A stretch of DNA of 64,000 nucleotides from Gordionus sp. m RMFG-2023 (Eukaryota; Nematomorpha; Gordioida; Chordodea; Parachordodidae), in contig NC_088775.1 of NCBI RefSeq assembly GCF_954871325.1, positions 1,225,473-1,289,472 of the forward strand, in the 5' to 3' direction. A program made the position numbers and the translations under genes. Below the pieces are notes generated by a model. That model saw only the letters and a program-made list of their open reading frames with translations, ran no database searches and was not told the DNA's origin. Below are positions 56,801 to 64,000 of the stretch, piece by piece (positions within the stretch are counted from its first letter, which is position 1; the number at the start of each line of letters is the position of its first letter).

Positions 56801-59800
56801 AAATAATTTTTTAAAAGTTTTTATAACTGTTAGTTTCAACGTGTTAGCCAAAATTCGAGGACAAAAGTCAAATCTTAACTGCTTATGTAGTCCAGAGTGA
56901 CAAGATTGCACTGTTAGGAAGGACCTGGATAACAGTTTTTGGGAATATACTAGATAAATTTGTGAATATGGTCGAGGGAGTGTGTGGATTTTTACAACTT
57001 TAAAAATCATTTCTTTGAGCCGCGTTTTTTTAGAAATTTTTAAAATAAATTTGATTTTACCGGAAATGTATGCCGCCATGTTTGGAGTACCTACCCTACG
57101 AATTTCAGACAATTCGGTCATGAACTTACTTTTGAATTTAATATAATTTGCATTAGTTTTTTCGTTGATTTTTCCAAACATGCTGGAATTACATTTCCGG
57201 TAAAATCAAAAATTTAAATTTAAAAAATACGCGCTCAAAAAACGATTTAAATTTGAAAAAAAAACACACACACACTGGACGGGAAAAGCACATTTGACGC
57301 TAACGCAAATAAGAATCAATCCATTTTAATTTATTTAATTTATAATATTTATTTTCAAATTTCATAAATATATTTGTTCATTAATTTGTTATTATGTATA
57401 AATAGCAGAGTTGTTAAAAGATACTTTTTAAATGGATCTAGATACAGATACATCATCTAAAATAATATCTAGATACAGATATTTTAATCAAAAATCTATC
57501 TAGATACAGATACCACATTTTATCTAGATACAGGATCTATACTTGTATCTAGATCCTTTAACAACTCTGATAAATAGATTAATTTTATTATATAAATAAG
57601 CAGGGATCCAAACCTAACCTGAACCGAACCCTTGAACCTCTTAAACCGGTATTTTTATCGAGCAATCGAACCTAAACCGCCGAAAATTTTTTAGCCGGAC
57701 CTAAACCGAACCGGTAAAATGTCTCTGAACCGGTTCGAGTCTTATAATTTATGCTTATAAAATAATGTGAACCGAACCGATATTCGTTCGGCTTAGATCC
57801 CTTTAAGTAAGCGATTTATTATTAAAAATATTTTATATACTTTTAAGATTTCATGAGAGCCATAAATAAATGATCATTAAAATACATTTTAATAAATGAT
57901 GTTATGTTATGGTATTATATTTTAATTGAGTACATGTTTGCATTATTAAAACGAATCATAGTGTGTTTTACAGAATATATAATAGGATATGTTATCGGAT
58001 AGGCCTACAAAAGGGGCTATCCGTACACCCCAGTTTCTTAGGAAATTTGATCAGCAGATTTCGAGGGAAATCAGCTGACTTAGCTGGAATCTCTCGTTGG
58101 GATGCACCGATAGTGATTCTCCATTTAATTTCACTTAGGTAGAGGCTTGGGTATCAAATGTCAAGACGGAAGAGAATGCCTGAGCCAGTATTGCGATTAC
58201 ATTGGCGCATGCGCGTGCGAACCCGGCTTCCTAGCGGAGACGAATAATACTTGCGTTGGTATTATAAAACTATTTTTTTAAAGAAGAAAAAAAGATAATA
58301 TTTTACGACGAATAATAAATTATTTTCCTTATCCGAATTCGATTCGAATTTTCGAATCGAATAATTGTGCTATTTGTATTCGTAGAATACGAATTGAATT
58401 GAATCGAATAACGAATACCGAATAATTCGTTTTGTGTGTACATTATCCATTTTTTAAATACAAATTTGTCCCTCGTCTTTTGTGAACGATTTCAACAAAT
58501 TTTTGTAATTACATTTAATACGAGACGCCATTCTAATATTTATAATTTCGAAATATAATTTATCGAGCTTAAACAACGACATCGTTGCGAGCTATTCCTT
58601 AGCAATCTTATCCATTCCCAAAGATTATCGATGAAACGTTCCCTACCCCAGACTTCACTCAAAAATAAATGTGATATTTTCTAACCTTTGATATTACCCA
58701 CTTCCCTACTCATTCCAAGTTATACCGATAAACAATCTAACACTCCTGCCCTCCCATAGAAGGGAAAGGCAGCTGTTGTTAAAACCTTTTTAACAGCTTC
58801 TGCAAGGCACCTTGACCCAGCTCAAACCCCTTGTTAAGAGCCCATTCAGAGCACCAAATCTTTTTCATCCCCAAAAATTAGTTTCAGATACCCAAAATTA
58901 CTCTGTGCAATTAAGTCCTACGCCTATTTTCAAATACGAGGATCTCCTGGTGTCCCAAGAACTTAATCAGAGACCGGTAATCCCCTTATAACTAGAATTA
59001 TCTACCCGCCAACTTTAAACATCCGGCGAAAAGGGCACCCGCACTTCTACCCTTTCATTATCGATATCTGCTTCCATATTATCCAATCTCCTTTTTTTTT
59101 TCTAGCAATATTTTGGATCTGTTAGAGTCCTTTCGGGAAATAGATCTAGCTACTCGTTCCCGAGAATTAGTGACAAAAAGTCCCTGCATTCCACATTAAG
59201 GCTACCTTTCATATACAACTCGAACGGTGCACTCGAGGTTAATCCAGATTCAACCTTTTTCTTTAAAGCCAAGGATGATTACGATGACTAGTAAAATTGG
59301 TGATAGAAAAATAAATTGGAAATAATCTTTGAAGAATGCTCTTCCTCTTCCAAAAAGCTACGCGCGCTGATTGGCCATTTTTATGGTTTTCTAATAACTT
59401 CTAAATTAGCCGCGCCCCGCTTTCCGCGTTGCCGAAAAGGCAACGGTAAATTTCCGTTCATACCGGCGATGCGGAACATAAACGAATAGTTTATTTTCGA
59501 CGGTAAATTATCGCGAGCGAATTAATCAAAGCTACCCCATTTTTGATTTTAGTTTCTTCAAATATTTTTGGTTCCATCTGAAAAGAGATTATCATCGGAT
59601 CGAAATGCAAATCCAACGAAGAATGCGGGAAACCCAACGCTTATTGCCACCCTCAGACCCAGACCTGCCAATGCCAAGATGGCTATTTCGCGGAAAGAAA
59701 CTATTGCGTTGAAGGTAAATACGTAAACTATATAAATGATAAATTTTTTTTTTTTAATATAAAATATCATTTTTTTTTGTTTTAGATTTGTCCTTCATAG

Positions 59801-62800
59801 GCAGACGTGTTATTTTCTGGGGCAAATTTTAAACGACCCATTTCAATGTTTCCACTCCCCCCCCCTCCGATAAAAGGGTTAGGTGGTAGCGGTGTTAAAC
59901 GGCTCGATATATTTTTAAAAACCGCTAACATATAATTTAGCCCCCCCCCCAAAAAAAATTTTTGTGCGGGCTTCGAGATTTGGTTTAAGCAGTCCGAGCC
60001 TTTTCCGTTATCTACGAAGCCAGAATCTCCAAGGTTTAGCGGGTAATATTTTTGGCTATTTGGCCGTTTAACAACCACTGGATACAAGATAAACATCATC
60101 GCGGTTAAAAAACGCGGCGTTTAAAAAACGTGGACAAAAATTAAGGGCCTTTACAAAAACGAATGCGTTTTTTTAACATTTTGTTTTCTTTTAAAAGAAC
60201 TGAAGTACGGGAAGGATTGCAGTAGGAACGAACAATGCGTTACCAAATTATGCGACCAATCCAAAAAATGTCATTGCAAAGATAATTTTTATTTCAACGG
60301 AGCATGCGTACCAAGTAAATATATATATTAATACATTTTAAATTTTAAATATTGTCAGCTGCTTTTTAAAAAAATTTGATTTTCGAGTGAAAATCGACAA
60401 GTTATATTTCTAAAAAAGTATCGAATAAATGTTTCGTTACTTTTATCGACGTTACATATAGATCACCGTTATTTTTGTATCAGTTTTTTCTTCTAATTTG
60501 GACACCTCAATAGATAAATCTAAAAAGAATATGTAGGTTAGTCAGTCAAGTTTATAATGATAGTAATATACATGAATACTACTTTTTTTTTCGATATAAC
60601 TTTTTTTTTCTTAGTTATTTGAAAAGGAATATTGGGAGGCTGCCTCATAAGAATTCTAAGTAGATTCCTCGACAAAATACTGCAGATGGAAATCCTGAAA
60701 TTCCTGATTCCCAACCACATCCTTTTCGCCGTCTAAATAGAATACGATTTTTTTAGACCAAGAAAATAAGAAGTCGTACATTTTCAAGCACATTTTACAT
60801 GAATCCACCAAGCGTTTTATATGAACGGGGGAGGGGGGGGGAGTAGGAACAGTTTAGACCCAAATATTTTTAAGGGAATGTTGGGCCGTAGGGAGGGGTA
60901 AGGTAAAATTATTTAAAGTTTCATCTATCAAATTTTTCGGAGTGATTTGATTGGATAATATATTGCCGCAATAATTTGTAATATAAATTACAGACCCCAT
61001 TTCATTATAAAGTAGATTGCTAAAACATGAATCCAAATCTATACACTGCACCCATCCATAGTCATTATTTTTTTCGAAGGAAACCTTATTTCTGGATAAT
61101 TTTCTGCTATCTTTTTAAAAGTGTTGGCCGCATTCATAGTGGATCCGATCCGACACGATTTAACAGCTGGTCGATTTTCAGAATCGGTTTATGAGAATCA
61201 ATTTTATCTTTAATAAAACCGATATTTCTTAGCTTATTATCATGTATAGAATTAAAGATAGTATTAATGTTATTTTTAAAAAAAAATTGATCTCATAAAC
61301 ATATTTTAAAAATCGATCAGCTGTTAAATCGTGTGAGATTGGATCCACTATGAATGCGGCCTTAGACATTCTATCAGGCAAACTCACGTTCGTGCCCAAA
61401 AATGTATACTATAATAAATGGCATTTCAAGTTTCCTAAAAAAAAATATAACCATTTTACATTCACCACTTTTTTTTGATAGTTGAAGCGTAAATAATGTA
61501 CTAATAATTGAAAGTTATCCTATTTAACATTATAATTGATAAAACGCGTAATTAATAATATATATTTTTAGGGGTGTGGTTAGGGAGTGGGGGGGGGTGG
61601 GGTGATAGTTAGCAAAAGTTTTCTAGGAGGGTTTGCTTCCAGTGTATATCCCGTCAGGAACCACTAAAATGGTGTGGAAACAGCTGTATTTTTTTTTCTT
61701 CTATTAATTAGAAGGTTCTATTTTATAAGCGTTTTTTTTTTCCAACGTTCTTAGAGAAGAATTTCGATGACGATTGTGATCATGCGCAGGAATGCAAATG
61801 GAGTAATTGTCAAGATAATATCTGCACGTGCCCTGCTAAGCAATTCCGGGATAACGGTTCCTGCAGATCAGGTATATAATATATAAAATTTTTGGATATT
61901 TCTTGGGAGGGCTATTCGTGAGCAGAGGTTCGGTCACAACCCGTCGATATTTTCGGGCGGGACCTAGACCGACCGGACCTAATTGCAAGCGACATATGTT
62001 TTACGGGCGGGTCTGGGCAAAAAAAACATGGCCGAGTATAATATTCATTTAATTATAATTAAGAATCGCCGCCATTCATAAATGTATATAAATAATGATA
62101 GTCACGTGGTGTTCAATTTTTGTTTCATCAAAAATAAGGAAAGAAATTAAACGAAAGCTGCGCGTTTCTATTTCAATGTTTTGTCTTCGACCCTTTGACC
62201 ATCTGTCATTGGGACCTAAAAATCTGCCTCTGCAAGAGCGGCTACTATTCGGACGGAGTTAAATGCCATATTAGTTGAGTTTTAAATCACACGTTTAACC
62301 AGCGGGTAAAATATCCGATGAGATCGAGTGAGTCAGCCATTCCGGTCAAATCAGTCCCAAATAGATATAATTTATAGTTTTCTTTACATTATAACCTTAT
62401 TTGTTCTGTTTTTTTTGAAATAGGTAAATATATAATATTCACCAGAAGGAGTTCAAAATAGTTCGCCTCTGGACGATTTATTTAAAATTCATATAAAAAA
62501 CCGTATTTGGACTGACCCGGGATTCAGACCCGGTTTTAAATAATTATTTTACAGAAGTTTTAAAACTATATGTCAATCACTGTGAAAAAGTTGTTTTAAA
62601 TTTTTAAGAATTCTCTTTCAACGCGCTGTGCAGGAGCGACAGTCAGTGTATAGGTGGGCGATGCGTTGGCGGAATATGTATCTGCCCCGATGGCTTCGTT
62701 CAACGGGACGCCGACTGTTTTACTAGTAAGAAGTTATACAATTTAATTAGTGCCAGGGTTTTTGCTTTTAACTATTGAAACATTTCTAATCTTTTATAAT

Positions 62801-63318
62801 AACTTTGCTCCAACTAAATATATTAGTTTTTTTCAGATAGTATATCTGTTGCAGAATCACAAAATTTATTGGTGCACTGAGATCCCAGAAATCTAGTGGG
62901 TTGTTAAACTGTTAGATCTCTAATAAACGGCAAACTCAATATTTTGGCCCCAAGAAATGTTGTGCAAGTCTAGTGACTTCGTTGATAGATGTCCAAACCT
63001 TTCTACCATCTACGAGCAAAAAATCTCCAGGGTGGCTCAATATCTTCTGGCTGATATATTGGGTTAGAGCCGTCTAACAAAACTACCCAGAATCAAACTT
63101 TAACTCATATAGGAATTTCTAGATCCTCTGGTTCTATCAATTTCCAAATAATTTTCGTATGAAAGTTATTAATAATTAATTTTAAATAAAAATCCGAAAA
63201 GAGAAAGAATTGCGAGCTCAATGCATAGTGGATATCGAATGCAATGTCGGTCTATGCATTGGCGGGAGATGCGCATGCGCACCCGGGTTCATAGAAGAGG
63301 CCGGAAAATGTGTCAAAG
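53474..63318 (+). CDS. C-type-lectin/EB-module gene (plus), 3' end beyond the window
   Basis: Exons seen are 53474-53824 (signal peptide and lectin start), 54703-54854, 55321-55445, then eight EB exons: 55982-56110, 58139-58258, 59586-59714, 60198-60314, 61755-61871, 62139-62273, 62609-62725 and 63202-63318. Every junction keeps phase (0, 2, 1, then all 1). The last exon ends in a donor, so the gene continues past 64000; whether it has a membrane segment is unknown. The order and splice phases match the minus-strand gene, so the two are paralogues placed head to head. Its introns are longer and hold MITEs and microsatellites. A secreted or surface recognition role is inferred from the domains only. 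Confidence 0.75.
54218..54683. repeat. (TTCTA)n microsatellite
   Basis: About 465 bp, roughly 93 nearly perfect TTCTA units, in the first intron of the plus-strand gene. It ends about 20 bp before the next exon's acceptor. All three plus-strand frames across it are open because the unit has no stop; none is a gene. Confidence 0.97.
54703..54854 (+). CDS. Lectin-like domain exon 2 (plus gene)
   Basis: 152 nt, acceptor ATTTAG, donor GTATAT, phase 0 in and 2 out. It reads EYLTKSSITDLWVNIIKSS, then RVVTTCTPNSLPKC. It corresponds to the minus-gene exon at 49082-49236, including the VVT-C and P-C positions. Confidence 0.75.
55321..55445 (+). CDS. Lectin-like domain exon 3 (plus gene)
   Basis: 125 nt, acceptor CTTAG, donor GTAATA. 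It reads HWAPDEPDMSDKKQCVVYKN, then EDCDKNYNVICVRPRC. The Trp, EPD, CVVY and final cysteines match the lectin C-terminal half. EPD replaces EPN at the usual sugar and calcium site. Confidence 0.8.
55552..55652. repeat. 23-bp GC-rich tandem repeat
   Basis: Four units of CCCGGGTCTGAACTCCGGGTC-TA plus a partial unit, in an intron of the plus-strand gene. The units contain CCCGGG palindromes and stand out from the AT-rich surroundings. Confidence 0.9.
55982..56110 (+). CDS. EB module 1 (plus gene)
   Basis: 129 nt, phase 1-1, acceptor AAAAAG, donor GTTAAT. KCTLTSEC and ICDCPPQTY. Confidence 0.75.
56970..57290. repeat. Inverted repeat element
   Basis: Arms of about 85 bp at roughly 57000-57085 and 57175-57260 share GATTTTACCGGAAATGTA-type sequence in opposite orientation. 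Low AT-rich complexity surrounds them. An open frame across it (56777-57181) is a by-product. Confidence 0.6.
57406..57569. mobile_element. hAT-type MITE (CAGAGTTG family), copy 4
   Basis: 164 bp with exact ATAAATAG duplications at 57398-57405 and 57570-57577. It lies in the intron between EB modules 1 and 2 of the plus-strand gene. Confidence 0.92.
57601..57803. mobile_element. Second hAT-type MITE (CAGGGATC ends)
   Basis: 203 bp starting CAGGGATCC and ending GATCCCTT, flanked by TAAATAAG (57593-57600) and TAAGTAAG (57804-57811), a 7-of-8 match. The inside is packed with AACCGAACCGG-type motifs. It sits 31 bp from the end of the CAGAGTTG MITE. Confidence 0.7.
58139..58258 (+). CDS. EB module 2 (plus gene)
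   Basis: 120 nt, acceptor CACTTAG, donor GTATTA. KCQDGREC and ACACEPGFL. Confidence 0.8.
59586..59714 (+). CDS. EB module 3 (plus gene)
   Basis: 129 nt, acceptor GAAAAG, donor GTAAAT. KCKSNEEC and TCQCQDGYF. Confidence 0.78.
60198..60314 (+). CDS. EB module 4 (plus gene)
   Basis: 117 nt, acceptor TAAAAG, donor GTAAAT. DCSRNEQC and KCHCKDNFY. Confidence 0.78.
61126..61361. mobile_element. MITE with GGCCGCATTCATAGTGGATC ends
   Basis: 236 bp. The outer 24 bp are near-perfect inverted repeats, and inner arms around CGATCAGCTGTTAAATCG also pair. The target duplication could not be resolved, so the superfamily is open. It is intronic to the plus-strand gene. Confidence 0.75.
61755..61871 (+). 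CDS. EB module 5 (plus gene)
   Basis: 117 nt, acceptor TTCTTAG, donor GTATAT. DCDHAQEC and ICTCPAKQF; the last resembles ICSCPAKQY of minus-gene EB 1. Confidence 0.8.
62139..62273 (+). CDS. EB module 6 (plus gene)
   Basis: 135 nt, acceptor AATAAG, donor GTTGAG. SCAFLFQC and ICLCKSGYY. The acceptor was chosen because it keeps phase 1; the one 5 nt further on would break it. Confidence 0.65.
62609..62725 (+). CDS. EB module 7 (plus gene)
   Basis: 117 nt, acceptor TTTAAG, donor GTAAGA. LCRSDSQC and ICICPDGFV. Confidence 0.78.
63202..63318 (+). CDS. EB module 8 (plus gene)
   Basis: 117 nt, acceptor GAAAAG, donor GTTTTT. QCIVDIEC and RCACAPGFI. The intron after it begins with a huge TTTCC microsatellite and runs off the window. 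Confidence 0.75.
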
Positions 63319-63349
63319 GTTTTTGAAGTTTTATTTTTCCGAAATTATT

Positions 63350-63823
63350 TCCTTTCCTTTCCTTTCCTTTCCTTTCCTTTCCTTTTCCTTTCCTTTCCTT
63401 TCCTTTCCTTTTCCTTTCCTTTCCTTTCCTTTCCTTTCCTTTCCTTTCCTTTCCTTTCCTTTCCTTTCCTTTCCTTTCCTTTCCTTTCCTTTCCTTTCCT
63501 TTCCTTTCCTTTCCTTTCCTTTCCTTCCTTTCCTTTCCTTCCTTTCCTTTCCTTTCCTTTCCTTTCCTTTCCTTTCCTTTCCTTTCCTTTCCTTTCCTTT
63601 CCTTTCCTTTCCTTTCCTTTCCTTTCCTTTCCTTTCCTTTCCTTTCCTTTCCTTTCCTTTCCTTTCCTTTCCTTCCTTTCCTTTTCCTTTCCTTTCCTTT
63701 CCTTTCCTTTCCTTTCCTTTCCTTTCCTTTCCTTTCCTTTCCTTTCCTTTCCTTTCCTTTCCTTTCCTTTCCTTTCCTTTCCTTTCCTTTAATTTCCTTT
63801 CCTTTCCTTTCCTTTCCTTTCTT
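63350..63823. repeat. (TTTCC)n microsatellite
   Basis: About 470 bp of TTTCC units with a few interruptions, in an intron of the plus-strand gene. Confidence 0.97.
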
Positions 63824-63827
63824 CTTC

Positions 63828-64000
<173 letters not shown>

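Noticed and set aside
56777-57181. Minus-strand frame of 134 codons
   Set aside because: It overlaps the inverted repeat element, has no recognisable domain and has no splice context.
63310-63792. Phe-Pro-Leu-Ser repeat frame
   Set aside because: It is the TTTCC microsatellite; its start overlaps the donor of EB module 8.

Overview
The window looks like AT-rich metazoan, most likely arthropod, DNA. It has spliced genes with short introns, four-cysteine ribosomal protein S29, C-type-lectin and EB-module exons, several hAT DNA transposons and MITEs, an RTE-type LINE, a Ty3/gypsy-type LTR element, and very long pentanucleotide microsatellites. No species can be named from the sequence alone.

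Layout. 1-8.9 kb: decayed repeat DNA, with a 3.4-kb hAT element (3011-6434) sitting inside older hAT-like (DUF4371-type) remnants. 9.3-19.7 kb: an RTE-clade LINE on the minus strand (9355-19721, 15-bp target duplication), split by a young Ty3/gypsy-type LTR element (11688-18874, 5-bp target duplication). 19.7-26 kb: retroelement remnants, a 1-kb repeat also present at 7.8 kb, and unassigned AT-rich DNA. 26.0-33.4 kb: a three-level nest. A hAT-like element (26016-33386) contains a 4-kb hAT element (28951-32991), which contains a 434-bp foldback MITE (30273-30706); each level has its own exact 8-bp duplication. 35 kb: a compact host gene for ribosomal protein S29, with one 44-nt intron just before the last two codons.

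38.2-63.3 kb holds the most interesting content: two related, divergently transcribed (head-to-head) host genes. Each begins with a C-type-lectin-like domain split over three exons with matching splice phases, followed by a run of single-exon EB modules, all in symmetric phase 1-1. The minus-strand gene has 11 EB exons, then a spacer exon, a transmembrane exon and a tyrosine-rich cytoplasmic exon, so it reads as a type I receptor. The plus-strand gene has a signal peptide, the lectin domain and eight EB exons, and runs off the right edge. A cell-surface or secreted recognition or scavenger role is inferred from domain architecture only. The introns of both genes hold MITEs and microsatellites.

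Splice sites were read by eye from GT/AG, phase and paralogue agreement. The first (signal peptide) exon of the minus-strand gene and one linking exon before its spacer exon were not found.
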